A DNA stretch of 64,000 bases from Synechococcus sp. M16CYN (GTDB taxonomy: Bacteria; Cyanobacteriota; Cyanobacteriia; PCC-6307; Cyanobiaceae): the NCBI RefSeq assembly GCF_040371545.1, contig NZ_AP029048.1, forward strand, positions 434,001 to 498,000, given 5' to 3'. The translations under genes and the position numbers were made by a program. Numbering within the stretch: the first letter of the stretch is position 1; every line of letters begins with the position of its first letter. Below the pieces are notes generated by a model, which saw nothing but the letters and a program-made list of their open reading frames with translations, was not told the DNA's origin and did no database searches. Positions 20,643 to 28,995 of the stretch are shown piece by piece.

Positions 20643-21667
20643 TGATGGTACGTACCGTTTTGGTTACTGGCGCCGCTGGCTTTATTGGTGCCGCTTTGTG
20701 TCAAAGGTTGCTTCAACAGGGTGACCGAGTCGTGGGCTTAGACAACCTAAACAGCTATTACGATCGTACTTTAAAACAGGCACGGCTTCGGAAGATTGAG
20801 TCAATTGATTCTGATAGAAGGTGGAGATTTGATTCCATAACCCTTGAAAACAGTAATGCCTTAATGGCATTATTTTCTGCGGAAAAACCTTCAGTGGTGG
20901 TGAATTTGGCAGCGCAAGCCGGGGTGCGCTATTCTCTAGAGAATCCCTCTGCTTATATCCAAAGTAATCTTGTAGGTTTTGGCCACCTCCTTGAAGGGTG
21001 CCGATACCACGGAGTGAGTAATCTGGTATACGCCTCCAGCAGCTCGGTTTACGGCGGTAACCGTAACCTACCGTTTGATGAACTGCAGCCGGTTAACCAT
21101 CCGATAAGCCTCTATGCAGCCAGTAAGAAGGCAAATGAGTTAATGGCGCACACCTATAGTCATCTCTATGGACTTCCAGCAACAGGACTGCGCTTTTTTA
21201 CTGTTTATGGCCCATGGGGTCGCCCGGACACTGCCCCGATGCTTTTCGCGCGGGCAATTTTAGCTGGTGAACCCATCAAGGTGTTTAACTATGGCAAAAT
21301 GCAACGCGACTTCACATACATCGATGATGTTGTTGAAGGGGTAACGCGTTGTTGTAATAAACCTGCCACCACCAATATTGACTTTGACCCTCTCCACCCC
21401 GATCCTGCCACAGCGTTAGCTCCGCATCGGGTGTTTAACATTGGTAATGACCGACCTACGCCTTTGCTGCATTTTATTGAAGTAATGGAGCAAGTTTTCG
21501 GGTGCAAGGCAATAAAAAGCTTTCACCCTATGCAACCCGGAGACGTGGCCTCTACTGCTGCAAACACCCGGGCGTTGGAAAAATGGGTTGGATTTCGACC
21601 TCTGATCCCGATCGAGGTTGGTTTGGCCCGCTTTGCCGAGTGGTATAGATCTTTCTATGAGGTCTAG
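20642..21667 (+). CDS. NAD-dependent epimerase, probable UDP-glucuronate 4-epimerase
   Basis: Extended SDR: TVLVTGAAGFIGAALCQRLL, GLDNLNSYYDRTLKQARL (the LNxYYDxxLKxxRL stretch is characteristic of CapI/LspL UDP-glucuronate epimerases), VVNLAAQAGVRYSLENPSAY, catalytic Ser in YASSSSVYGGN, YxxxK in LYAASKKANELMAH, RFFTVYGPWGRPDTAPM and DFTYIDDVVEGV. It probably makes UDP-galacturonate. ATG at 20642 overlaps the ugd stop by one base; the longer reading from a TTG at 20615 would start inside ugd and is not needed. Last gene of the rightward nucleotide-sugar unit; convergent with psbJ. Confidence 0.9.
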   Translation: MMVRTVLVTGAAGFIGAALCQRLLQQGDRVVGLDNLNSYYDRTLKQARLRKIESIDSDRRWRFDSITLENSNALMALFSAEKPSVVVNLAAQAGVRYSLENPSAYIQSNLVGFGHLLEGCRYHGVSNLVYASSSSVYGGNRNLPFDELQPVNHPISLYAASKKANELMAHTYSHLYGLPATGLRFFTVYGPWGRPDTAPMLFARAILAGEPIKVFNYGKMQRDFTYIDDVVEGVTRCCNKPATTNIDFDPLHPDPATALAPHRVFNIGNDRPTPLLHFIEVMEQVFGCKAIKSFHPMQPGDVASTAANTRALEKWVGFRPLIPIEVGLARFAEWYRSFYEV

Positions 21668-21753
21668 GTTGCAGCAAAGCAGTCATGTAAACCTTCTTAC
21701 TTAGGTAGTTAGTACTCCAAATACCTTTTAATCTTGTTCAGTAAGAATTTAAA

Positions 21754-21954
21754 TTAGGCAGAGCCAACTCCAGTGTAAGAACCGTAGAAAAATAAGCCTA
21801 CAACAAATAAGACTGCCATACCTCCAGCCGTGGCGACAAGCCACAGCGGAAGAACACCTTCGGTCCAGCGAGAACGCCAAGCCACAGCTGGGCGGCCATC
21901 AGGGAGACGATCGGGAATACGTCCGTCGGGATAGAGGGACTTCTTACTGCTCAT
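21754..21954 (-). CDS. psbJ: photosystem II protein J
   Basis: Single-span thylakoid subunit of PSII near the QB channel, needed for assembly of a normal reaction centre. The 66-residue protein has a hydrophilic N-terminus ([18 protein letters not shown]) followed by one transmembrane helix, [20 protein letters not shown], and the invariant ending GSYTGVGS. Last gene of the rubredoxin-ycf48-psbEFLJ series read leftward, 11 bases after psbL. Confidence 0.97.
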   Translation of the reverse strand: MSSKKSLYPDGRIPDRLPDGRPAVAWRSRWTEGVLPLWLVATAGGMAVLFVVGLFFYGSYTGVGSA

Positions 21955-21965
21955 GATTCAACGCC

Positions 21966-22085
21966 TCAATTGAAAAAGTAACTGGACATAAGCACGCCCG
22001 TGACGAAAACGAACAGCAGTCCTAGATATAGGCTGGTGCGATTCAGTTCGACTGGGAGATTGTTGGGGTTGTTGTTGCGTTCCAT
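21966..22085 (-). CDS. psbL: photosystem II protein L
   Basis: 39-residue PSII subunit at the monomer interface, important for QA function. Translation of the complement from ATG (22085) begins [20 protein letters not shown] and continues through a single transmembrane helix to the typical end MSSYFFN before TGA at 21966-21968. It lies 10 bases after psbF and 11 bases before psbJ, as in most cyanobacteria. Confidence 0.97.
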   Translation of the reverse strand: MERNNNPNNLPVELNRTSLYLGLLFVFVTGVLMSSYFFN

Positions 22086-22095
22086 GGCTCAGGGG

Positions 22096-22233
22096 TCAGC
22101 GGCGAATAAATTGCATGGCGGCAAGAGAACCGAGAAAAAATACAGTTGGAATTGCAAGCGTATGGAGAGCGAGCCAGCGAACCGTGAAAATCGGATAACT
22201 ACGAGGTGTGGTGGAAATTGGAGTTTGCGACAT
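22096..22233 (-). CDS. psbF: cytochrome b559 subunit beta
   Basis: 45-residue haem-binding PSII subunit. Complement translation from ATG (22233) begins [20 protein letters not shown]. His24, in [11 protein letters not shown], is the axial haem ligand, and the protein ends FIRR before TGA at 22096-22098. It pairs with psbE 10 bases upstream to form cytochrome b559. Confidence 0.97.
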   Translation of the reverse strand: MSQTPISTTPRSYPIFTVRWLALHTLAIPTVFFLGSLAAMQFIRR

Positions 22234-22243
22234 GATCTAGATC

Positions 22244-22492
22244 CTATTTCAAGCGGACGTCGAGTTGAGACTTACCTTCGTAACGTTGGCTCACCACAGG
22301 AGCTTTACTTTCTGTGACTTGGAAGTAAGCATCAGGTCGAGGTGTCCCGAACGCATCATAAGCTAAACCTGTTGAAACAAAAAGGAACCCAGCTAAGAAG
22401 ATTGATGGCAGTGTTATCGCGTGTATTACCCAGTAACGGATGCTGGTGATGATTTCGAAGAATGGGCGCTCTCCAGTGGAACCTGCAGCCAT
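22244..22492 (-). CDS. psbE: cytochrome b559 subunit alpha
   Basis: 82-residue PSII subunit, haem ligand His24 in [15 protein letters not shown]. The N-terminal [20 protein letters not shown], one transmembrane helix and the lumenal tail with GTPRPDAYF and QRYEG are all canonical. It follows ycf48 by 78 bases and starts the psbEFLJ block. PSII cannot assemble without cytochrome b559. Confidence 0.98.
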   Translation of the reverse strand: MAAGSTGERPFFEIITSIRYWVIHAITLPSIFLAGFLFVSTGLAYDAFGTPRPDAYFQVTESKAPVVSQRYEGKSQLDVRLK

Positions 22493-22570
22493 GGTCTTGG
22501 TGTATCAACAGTAAGCATCTCCGAGAGTAGAAGATGATGCCGAACTTCTGAGTCCGACTTCTGACTTCGG

Positions 22571-23572
22571 TTACACAGTGTCGCCGGCCCAACGTAGAAG
22601 ACTGCCGCGCTCTCCTAGGATAAACATATGATCGCCGTCCAGGACAAAACGGGTGAAGTTGCTGGGCTGGAGCTTCCCAACTGGATCCGTCTCCCAGCTC
22701 TCACCTCCGTCACGGCTCACCAGAAGTGTTCCATTGCCACCGCCAACCCAAATACCATTGTCCTCATCCCAAGCCATGTCCATATAGCCATAACCGTTGG
22801 TGATTGGGATAATTGCCTTACCCCAGCTCTCTAAGTTGCCGTCTTCGTTATTGAGACGGATTTGTGCACCTCGGGCAACCATCCAAAGGTTTCCGTCAGG
22901 TTGATAACCGATGCTTTGCAGGCGCTGGCTGCTTACTCTTTGGTGAACCTGCCAAACGGTGTCACCCGGTTTCCAGGTGGCATAAAAATTGCCAAGGCTG
23001 CTCACACTCACGTAATCGCCGTTATCTCCGCGACGCAGATCACGAACAGCACCTGCAGCATCAGTCACTTTTGCCTCCCAACTCTCACCACCATTGTTGG
23101 TCTTGTAGACAGCACCCACGTTCGTGGCAAGCTCGGCAGCGTTTTTGCCGAGAGCTGTGATTAGGTATGGCTCGCCAGGCAGTTTAGTGTCGAGTAAAAG
23201 GCGCGTCCAGTTCTGGCCACCGTTAGTGCTGTGCATAAGCAGACCTGGCTGACCAGCAATCCAGCCTTCTTGTCCGCTGAAGTCAATACTGATGAGTCGA
23301 AAATTTTCCTCATCAGGCAGATCAAGGCTGCGTTCGTTCCAACACGATCCACCATCGTCGGTCTCTTGAACCATGCGATTGCTGCCCACCAAAAAACCGT
23401 GGTTGGGATCTGTAAAAGCGATGTCAAGGGGATTGGATTGTGTTTTGAGGTCGATGGCTTGCCAGGGGCTAGTACTAGCTGTTGGTACCCTTGTGGAAAC
23501 ACAGCCACCCAGTCCAACGCCGAGCATCAGCACCAGGAAGAGATTGATGGCAGAAGACAACAATCGGGTCAT
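22571..23572 (-). CDS. ycf48: photosystem II assembly factor Ycf48 (HCF136)
   Basis: Lumenal seven-bladed propeller that helps insert and stabilise newly made D1 during PSII assembly. A lipoprotein-type signal is visible: hydrophobic NLFLVLMLGVGLGG followed by Cys, which would be lipidated. Repeated blades carry the W/SxDGGxSW-type signature (TDDGGSCWNE, STNGGQNWTRL, TNNGGESWEAK, SRDGGESWETD). Length 333 fits. Cotranscription with rubredoxin upstream and psbEFLJ downstream is the usual cyanobacterial arrangement and groups factors for the same complex. Confidence 0.96.
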   Translation of the reverse strand: MTRLLSSAINLFLVLMLGVGLGGCVSTRVPTASTSPWQAIDLKTQSNPLDIAFTDPNHGFLVGSNRMVQETDDGGSCWNERSLDLPDEENFRLISIDFSGQEGWIAGQPGLLMHSTNGGQNWTRLLLDTKLPGEPYLITALGKNAAELATNVGAVYKTNNGGESWEAKVTDAAGAVRDLRRGDNGDYVSVSSLGNFYATWKPGDTVWQVHQRVSSQRLQSIGYQPDGNLWMVARGAQIRLNNEDGNLESWGKAIIPITNGYGYMDMAWDEDNGIWVGGGNGTLLVSRDGGESWETDPVGKLQPSNFTRFVLDGDHMFILGERGSLLRWAGDTV

Positions 23573-23583
23573 AACAAGTGCGT

Positions 23584-23985
23584 TTAGCGCAGGGAATAGA
23601 GAGAGAGAAAGAAAGCAAAGCCCAGGGCAAGACTTCCAAAGATCAAAACGTTCTTTTGGCCAGGCGTCATGCGGTTAACGCCGAGCCCGTAGCCGAGGTT
23701 TTCCTGAAAACCGCTGGCTTTACTGCGAGGTCCGATATCGCGAAATGCAGCTACTTTGCTACGGCACACAGGACAACGGAAACTAAAAGGGTTGAGATCT
23801 ATAAAGGCCGTACCAACCTCGATGCCGATCTTTTTCACCCCTTCTTCAGGATCGTATACGTATCCGCAACTGCGGCATTCGAACCGATGGGTTCGAGGAT
23901 CAGTCTCAGGAGTTGGTTCAACGGGCGCCTCAACTGCCTTGGCGACAGACGCAATCTGTTCCACGGGCTCGAGATCATTTCCCAC
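23584..23985 (-). CDS. rubA: membrane-anchored rubredoxin
   Basis: Electron-transfer protein with one iron bound by four Cys: Cys37 and Cys40 in [12 protein letters not shown] and Cys71 and Cys74 in RCPVCRSK. An approximately 30-residue acidic N-terminal linker precedes the domain and a C-terminal hydrophobic helix ([17 protein letters not shown]) anchors it. RubA-type proteins of phototrophs are needed for photosystem II assembly, which suits the position 11 bases before ycf48. Start is GTG at 23985. First gene of the leftward PSII unit; divergent from ndhC. Confidence 0.94.
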   Translation of the reverse strand: MGNDLEPVEQIASVAKAVEAPVEPTPETDPRTHRFECRSCGYVYDPEEGVKKIGIEVGTAFIDLNPFSFRCPVCRSKVAAFRDIGPRSKASGFQENLGYGLGVNRMTPGQKNVLIFGSLALGFAFFLSLYSLR

Positions 23986-24068
23986 CGCTCTACTGCTGCT
24001 TTAAACAACTCTATCCGCGACAACTCCTTTCAGTGAATGCAAGACTATTCTTGTCTACTGGGGTGTCC

Positions 24069-24431
24069 ATGTTTACCCTGCCGGGTTACGACGCTTTTCT
24101 GGGGTTCTTGCTGGTCGCGGCGGCGGTTCCGGTTCTGGCGTTGGTCACTAATAAATTGCTGGCTCCAAAAAGCCGTGCCGGTGAACGTCGGCTCACCTAC
24201 GAATCCGGTATGGAGCCGATCGGCGGCGCATGGATTCAATTCAACATTCGCTATTACATGTTCGCTTTGGTGTTCGTTATTTTCGATGTCGAAACAGTAT
24301 TCCTCTATCCTTGGGCTGTCGCCTTTCATCGCCTAGGTCTTTTGGCGTTTGTCGAAGCATTGATCTTCATCGCCATCCTATTAATAGCCCTTGCCTACGC
24401 CTGGCGCAAAGGTGCCCTCGAATGGAGTTAA
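24069..24431 (+). CDS. ndhC: NAD(P)H-quinone oxidoreductase subunit 3
   Basis: 120-residue, three-helix membrane subunit of the cyanobacterial NDH-1 complex. Key sequence: [20 protein letters not shown], the quinone-channel loop with [20 protein letters not shown], and [18 protein letters not shown] use the ATG at 24069, where family similarity begins, instead of upstream starts in the same open frame, which would add an unrelated 52-residue extension. First gene of ndhC-ndhK-ndhJ, as in other cyanobacteria and chloroplasts. Confidence 0.97.
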   Translation: MFTLPGYDAFLGFLLVAAAVPVLALVTNKLLAPKSRAGERRLTYESGMEPIGGAWIQFNIRYYMFALVFVIFDVETVFLYPWAVAFHRLGLLAFVEALIFIAILLIALAYAWRKGALEWS

Positions 24432-24443
24432 CTTACGCCTGTT

Positions 24444-25178
24444 ATGCCTGAAATCCCTTCAGTCAGAGCCATTCGCGACCTGCGAGAGACCAGTTGTGGT
24501 TCCGTTGGTACGCCCGCCGTTACTAGCGAATTAAGTGAAAACGTCATCTTTACTAGCCTAGATGATCTTCATAACTGGGCCCGGCTTAGTAGCCTCTGGC
24601 CTTTGCTTTATGGCACAGCATGCTGTTTCATCGAATTCGCAGCCCTTCTTGGATCTCGTTTTGATTTCGACCGATTTGGTTTAGTGCCGCGTAGTTCGCC
24701 TCGTCAGGCAGATTTGCTGATCGTCGCTGGTACTGTCACAATGAAAATGGCCCCGGCCTTGGTGCGTCTCTACGAGCAGATGCCTGAACCAAAGTATGTC
24801 ATCGCCATGGGTGCTTGCACAATCACTGGTGGCATGTTTAGTGCCGACTCCACGACAGCGGTGCGTGGGGTTGACAAGCTAATCCCTGTGGACCTGTATC
24901 TGCCAGGATGCCCTCCCCGTCCAGAGGCTATTTTTGATGCGGTGATTAAGCTAAGGAAGAAGGTGGGAGATGAATCTCTCGCTGAGCGTCACAAGCATCA
25001 GCAAACGCACCGCTATTTCACCATTTTCCATCAAATGAAACAAGTAGAGCCGCAAGTGACTGGTACTTATTTGCGTGCTGAAACTCAACAAGCGGCTCTG
25101 GCTGCATCCTCTGCCGGCCAATCATTGGCGACCGATGCTGCTGTTGCGGAGGCTACTCCTGAGATAGCTCAACCATGA
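24444..25178 (+). CDS. ndhK: NAD(P)H-quinone oxidoreductase subunit K
   Basis: Peripheral-arm NDH-1 subunit holding iron-sulfur cluster N2. The cluster ligands are visible: the paired Cys in [12 protein letters not shown], the Cys in [12 protein letters not shown] and the Cys of [31 protein letters not shown] is typical. The C-terminal extension of some 60 residues is Ala/Gln/Thr-rich and poorly conserved, as in other picocyanobacteria. It starts 12 bases after ndhC and overlaps ndhJ by four bases. Confidence 0.97.
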   Translation: MPEIPSVRAIRDLRETSCGSVGTPAVTSELSENVIFTSLDDLHNWARLSSLWPLLYGTACCFIEFAALLGSRFDFDRFGLVPRSSPRQADLLIVAGTVTMKMAPALVRLYEQMPEPKYVIAMGACTITGGMFSADSTTAVRGVDKLIPVDLYLPGCPPRPEAIFDAVIKLRKKVGDESLAERHKHQQTHRYFTIFHQMKQVEPQVTGTYLRAETQQAALAASSAGQSLATDAAVAEATPEIAQP

Positions 25179-25741
25179 GTGAGGTTTCACCGTCTGAACA
25201 ACCACCTAAGGATCCCAGTCTTACTGTCGCTACGTCAGGATGTGGCGCTGTGAGCCAATGGCTAAGCAGTCAGAACTTTCATCACGATGTGCTCGAGCCA
25301 GATCATATTGGCATAGAGCAGATTGGGGTCGAACCGGCTGTATTACCAATCGTCGCTGCCGCTCTCAAAAGTCATGGTTTTGATTATCTTCAATGTCAGG
25401 GCGGTTACGATGAAGGTCCTGGAGAGCGACTGGTTTGTTTTTATCACTTTCTTGCCATGGCTGAGCAAGTAGAGTCAACGATGGCAGGAAAAAGTTCAAT
25501 ATTGCGAGAGGTACGATTAAAGGTATTCCTCAGTCGTGAGGGTACTCCATCGGTTCCTTCTATTTACGGTCTGTTTCGCGGCGCTGACTGGCAGGAACGA
25601 GAAATATTTGACATGTATGGCATTCAATTTGAAGGTCATCCTCATCCTAAGCGCCTGTTAATGCCGGAGGATTGGAAAGGCTGGCCATTACGCAAGGATT
25701 ATGTCCAGCCCGACTTCTATGAAATGCAAGATGCTTATTGA
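25175..25741 (+). CDS. ndhJ: NAD(P)H-quinone oxidoreductase subunit J
   Basis: 188-residue peripheral-arm subunit of NDH-1 (30-kDa subunit homologue). Typical sequence: [20 protein letters not shown] followed by [19 protein letters not shown] and [19 protein letters not shown] at the C-terminus. The ATGA overlap with ndhK couples translation. Last gene of the ndh unit; convergent with the YvcK-like gene, with a 90-base AT-rich gap. Confidence 0.96.
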   Translation: MSEVSPSEQPPKDPSLTVATSGCGAVSQWLSSQNFHHDVLEPDHIGIEQIGVEPAVLPIVAAALKSHGFDYLQCQGGYDEGPGERLVCFYHFLAMAEQVESTMAGKSSILREVRLKVFLSREGTPSVPSIYGLFRGADWQEREIFDMYGIQFEGHPHPKRLLMPEDWKGWPLRKDYVQPDFYEMQDAY

Positions 25742-25830
25742 TTAAAAATTAAGTGAGATTTGGTTCTATTGGCAACCTATTTCTACACTTCTCGGCTAGA
25801 CACTAGGCATATATTGAGCCGCTTTTTAAT

Positions 25831-27195
25831 TTATGGTGGTACCTGTGATGATTCTTTTTTGTGTTTTCGATAAAATCGCATAATAGCCAGAGCCAAACTG
25901 TGCGGGTCATGCTGTAGCCCGGATGTGGGGTCAGCTCTTTGAAGCGATACCTGGGTCACGTCATATCCGTCTTGTCTTAAGCCATTTGCGTCACATAGCA
26001 CCGGTTCGGCTCCTCGACTTTGACCGGACTCAACTATGGTGGAATTTGGAAGTTCATCTTGCGCCAAAACAGCATGAAATAGCCGTTGGCTTGATCCCAA
26101 GCTCGTGAGTTGTGCTTCAATCGCGCGGAGATGACCTCGTACGTCAAGGCCGTCTGTTTCCCCAGGTTGAGTCATCAAGTTGCATATGTACAGCCGGGGT
26201 GCGCAACTGCGTTGAATTGCTGAAACTAGTTCTGGCACAAGCAAGTTTGGCAGTAGTGAGGTGTAGAGGCTGCCTGGGCCCAATAAGATCAGATCCGCAT
26301 TAGCTATGGCTTTCAGAGCTCGAGGTAACGCAGGAGGATGAGCTGGTAAACAGCCGATCCGCACAATCGGGCTGGGAGCATGCCCGATTGTGCTTTCACC
26401 CTCAATGTACTGACCATTCTCCAATTCAGCCCATAATTTGACGTCTATGTCAGTAGCCGGTACTACCTGACCTTGAACCGCCAGAATCCGACTTGAAGCG
26501 ATGATCGCTGTTTCAAGATTGCCTGTGATGGCTGTGAGTGCCGAAAGGAATAGATTCCCAAAACTATGTCCTTCAAGTCCGTTACCGGAAGAGAACCGAT
26601 ATTGAAAGAGTCGTGTGAGGAGCGGCTCCTCGGTGGAGAGGGCCGCCAAGCAGTTTCGAATGTCACCAGGCGGTAGGATGCCCAGCTCGCGTCTTAAAAT
26701 GCCGCTGCTACCGCCATCGTCGGTCACAGTGACGATGGCTGTGATGCGACTGCTATAACGCTTTAATCCACTCAGCAGCGTAGATAAACCGGTTCCTCCG
26801 CCAATCGCTACGATGCTTGGCCCGCGGTTCAGCCGGTTTTTTGCTCGCAGTGCATCAATAAGCACAGTATTTTTCTCGGGTACTAAAGCTTGTTTGATCG
26901 AACCGAAACTGCGGCTTTGTCCTAATAGGATGAGGGCAACGCCGATAAGGACAACCAGGGGCCCAGTTACCCTTCTTGATAAAGCGGTGGTAAGTTTGCC
27001 CAGTAGCCAACTTAGAGTTTCAAGGATCCAATAAATCGGTTTCAGGTCAGCCCAAATAGCCCCGCCTAATAGGGCCGTTAATAAACCTAAACCGGAGGTA
27101 AATACCCAACGCTTCACCAGTAGGCCGGGTTGTAACCAGCATACGGCGCGCCGCGAGCGCGCCATTAGTTCTTGCTGCCAATGGCGCCGGATCAT
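25831..27195 (-). CDS. YvcK/CofD-like family protein with membrane-associated N-terminus
   Basis: The core has SIVAIGGGTGLSTLLSGLKR, a TVTDDGGSSG motif, LGILPPGDIRNCLAALS and a LLGPGSLYTSLLPNLLVP segment, all diagnostic of the YvcK (gluconeogenesis factor, UPF0052) branch of the 2-phospho-L-lactate transferase superfamily. Bacillus YvcK affects carbon source use and cell shape; the enzymatic reaction is unresolved. Here about 130 residues precede the core, with two hydrophobic stretches (around LGLLTALLGGAIWA and GPLVVLIGVALILL) that look like membrane helices. I prefer the ATG at 27195; an in-frame TTG at 27234 would run into the divergent neighbour. Convergent with ndhJ. Confidence 0.88.
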   Translation of the reverse strand: MIRRHWQQELMARSRRAVCWLQPGLLVKRWVFTSGLGLLTALLGGAIWADLKPIYWILETLSWLLGKLTTALSRRVTGPLVVLIGVALILLGQSRSFGSIKQALVPEKNTVLIDALRAKNRLNRGPSIVAIGGGTGLSTLLSGLKRYSSRITAIVTVTDDGGSSGILRRELGILPPGDIRNCLAALSTEEPLLTRLFQYRFSSGNGLEGHSFGNLFLSALTAITGNLETAIIASSRILAVQGQVVPATDIDVKLWAELENGQYIEGESTIGHAPSPIVRIGCLPAHPPALPRALKAIANADLILLGPGSLYTSLLPNLLVPELVSAIQRSCAPRLYICNLMTQPGETDGLDVRGHLRAIEAQLTSLGSSQRLFHAVLAQDELPNSTIVESGQSRGAEPVLCDANGLRQDGYDVTQVSLQRADPTSGLQHDPHSLALAIMRFYRKHKKESSQVPP

Positions 27196-27316
27196 TTTAG
27201 TTATTCGTCTGCTTGTTGGATTCTTGGGCGCCAAAGGGCGGCTCTTTCAGTCGTTGCCTGAACTGTACGAAGCTCTTTCAGGCGCGGCAGGATGGGCCAG
27301 TGCCTTAGCCTGTGAT

Positions 27317-28102
27317 GTGTTTCAGCCCCAACCCGTAGTAGAAATGCGGAACCTCACCGTACGGTGGGGTTCAAGGCCAGTGCTGAATAGGGTCAATTTG
27401 ACTATGCAGCCGGGCGAGCGACTTGCTGTAGTTGGCCCGTCGGGAGCGGGGAAATCGACGGTTTTACGTTTGTTAGCTGGACTGCAGTTGCCTACAAGTG
27501 GGGAACTACGTCTTTTCGGGGAGAGTCAAGATTATCTTCGACTGGATCAGACCACCCCCCCCGACGTGAGGTTGGTATTCCAGAGCCCAGCTCTACTGGC
27601 GTCACTCATGGTTGAGGAAAATGTCGGCTTTTTGCTGCGTGCAAAAGGACAACTTTCTAATGTCGAGATTCGTGAGCGAGTGGAAGCTTGTTTGGAGGCA
27701 GTAGGTCTTTATGAAGTGGCACATCTCTATCCCGGTGAATTGAGTGGAGGAATGCAAAAGCGAGTGAGCTTCGCTCGCGCCCTGATTGATGACCCCCAAC
27801 GTGGAGATAAGTCGATGCCTCTTTTGCTCTACGACGAGCCCACCGCGGGACTCGACCCTATGGCGTGCACACGTATTGAAGATCTAATCGTAAAGACAAC
27901 AACAGTGGCTCAGGGTTGCTCTGTCGTTGTCAGTCACGTGCGCAGCACAATCGAACGTTCAGCTGAACGTGTACTAATGCTGTACGAAGGACACTTTCGG
28001 TGGGATGGCTCAGTGGATGAATTTCGCAATTCTGACAACCCCTACGTTGAACAGTTTAGGACGGGTAGCCTGTGCGGACCGATGCAACCTGCGGAGCATT
28101 GA
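27317..28102 (+). CDS. ABC transporter ATP-binding protein, Mla/TGD3 type
   Basis: ATPase of an MCE-type lipid transporter (MlaF of proteobacteria, TGD3 of chloroplasts). Walker A is VVGPSGAGKSTVLRLL, Q-loop LVFQSPALLASLMVEENVGF, signature LSGGMQKRVSFARAL, Walker B LLLYDEPTAGLDP, and the switch His is in VVVSHVRSTI. Start is uncertain: an in-frame TTG at 27224 would give a non-homologous leader, GTG at 27317 or ATG at 27344 place VVEMRNLTVRWGSRPVL near the start as in homologues; I use 27317. It is followed five bases later by the MCE-domain substrate-binding partner. The permease gene is not in this window. Confidence 0.88.
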   Translation: MFQPQPVVEMRNLTVRWGSRPVLNRVNLTMQPGERLAVVGPSGAGKSTVLRLLAGLQLPTSGELRLFGESQDYLRLDQTTPPDVRLVFQSPALLASLMVEENVGFLLRAKGQLSNVEIRERVEACLEAVGLYEVAHLYPGELSGGMQKRVSFARALIDDPQRGDKSMPLLLYDEPTAGLDPMACTRIEDLIVKTTTVAQGCSVVVSHVRSTIERSAERVLMLYEGHFRWDGSVDEFRNSDNPYVEQFRTGSLCGPMQPAEH

Positions 28103-28107
28103 TCATT

Positions 28108-28968
28108 ATGCGGCGCAGTGTTCGTGACGCCATTGTGGGGTTCACAATTATCGGCGGAATTGTAGGTTTCGTTGCCACAGCCATGTGGATGCGCGGCATC
28201 AGCCTAGGATCAAGCGAGTGGAAAGTGATCGTTCATTTTAACAATGCTGCCGGACTGACAGAGCACTCTCCGGTAACCTACCGAGGTATCCTAGTCGGCG
28301 CGGTGCGTTCGATCAAGGTCACTTCCAACGAGGTGGTGGCTGAATTGGCAATTGCTAAAGAGGATCTACGTCTTGCGTTGCCTGTTGCGGCTACCGCAGC
28401 GTCGGCGTCATTGCTGGGAGGCGATGCGCAGGTGACGCTAGTGAGCCATGGCAAGCCCTTGCTTGACGATGCTCCACTGCCCAAGGCCACAACTTGTAAT
28501 TTCATGACGCAACTTTGTGATGGCGCCATCATTGCTGGTCGTGAGACGCCCAGCATTGCGACAGTTACCGACACCCTTCAGGAGCTTTTGCTGCAAGTCA
28601 AGGCCGAGGAACTGATACCTAATGCAGTCGCCTCACTTGAACAAATCGACGCCATGGCCAAATCCTTCGAGACATTGACTCTGCAGTTACAGGCCGAAGC
28701 GGTGAAGATAGATCCAGTTTTGCGCAATTTGCAGTTGGCTACAGCCTATGCAAGCAATATTGCGGCTTCATTGGACAACCCAGAGACCTTATCGAATCTG
28801 CGTAAAACGGCCAACAGTGCCGCTCAGCTGACGGCCAGAATTGATTCTGTGGGTGGTGATGTAGAGAAACTCACCTCCGATCCAGCATTTATGCAGGGTC
28901 TTCGTAATGTGACTATCGGGCTCGGAGCAATGTTCTCAGAGGCCTATTCCGTCAAGGCAGGCGAATGA
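28108..28968 (+). CDS. MCE/MlaD-family lipid transport protein
   Basis: Periplasmic lipid-binding component anchored by one N-terminal helix (IVGFTIIGGIVGFVATAMWM). It is followed by the MCE domain, WKVIVHFNNAAGLTEHSPVT then YRGILVGAVRSIKV, which matches the VxFxxxxGLxxGxxVxxxGVxVGxVxxI consensus. The C-terminal half is helical (LLLQVKAEELIPNAVASLEQ), as in MlaD-like proteins that form hexamers or tunnels. I chose ATG 28108 because the hydrophobic anchor follows directly and the upstream codons overlap the ATPase gene. Together with the ATPase it should move lipids between cyanobacterial membranes. Confidence 0.9.
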   Translation: MRRSVRDAIVGFTIIGGIVGFVATAMWMRGISLGSSEWKVIVHFNNAAGLTEHSPVTYRGILVGAVRSIKVTSNEVVAELAIAKEDLRLALPVAATAASASLLGGDAQVTLVSHGKPLLDDAPLPKATTCNFMTQLCDGAIIAGRETPSIATVTDTLQELLLQVKAEELIPNAVASLEQIDAMAKSFETLTLQLQAEAVKIDPVLRNLQLATAYASNIAASLDNPETLSNLRKTANSAAQLTARIDSVGGDVEKLTSDPAFMQGLRNVTIGLGAMFSEAYSVKAGE

Positions 28969-28995
28969 GAACAATCACGCCACGTTTCTTGATCC

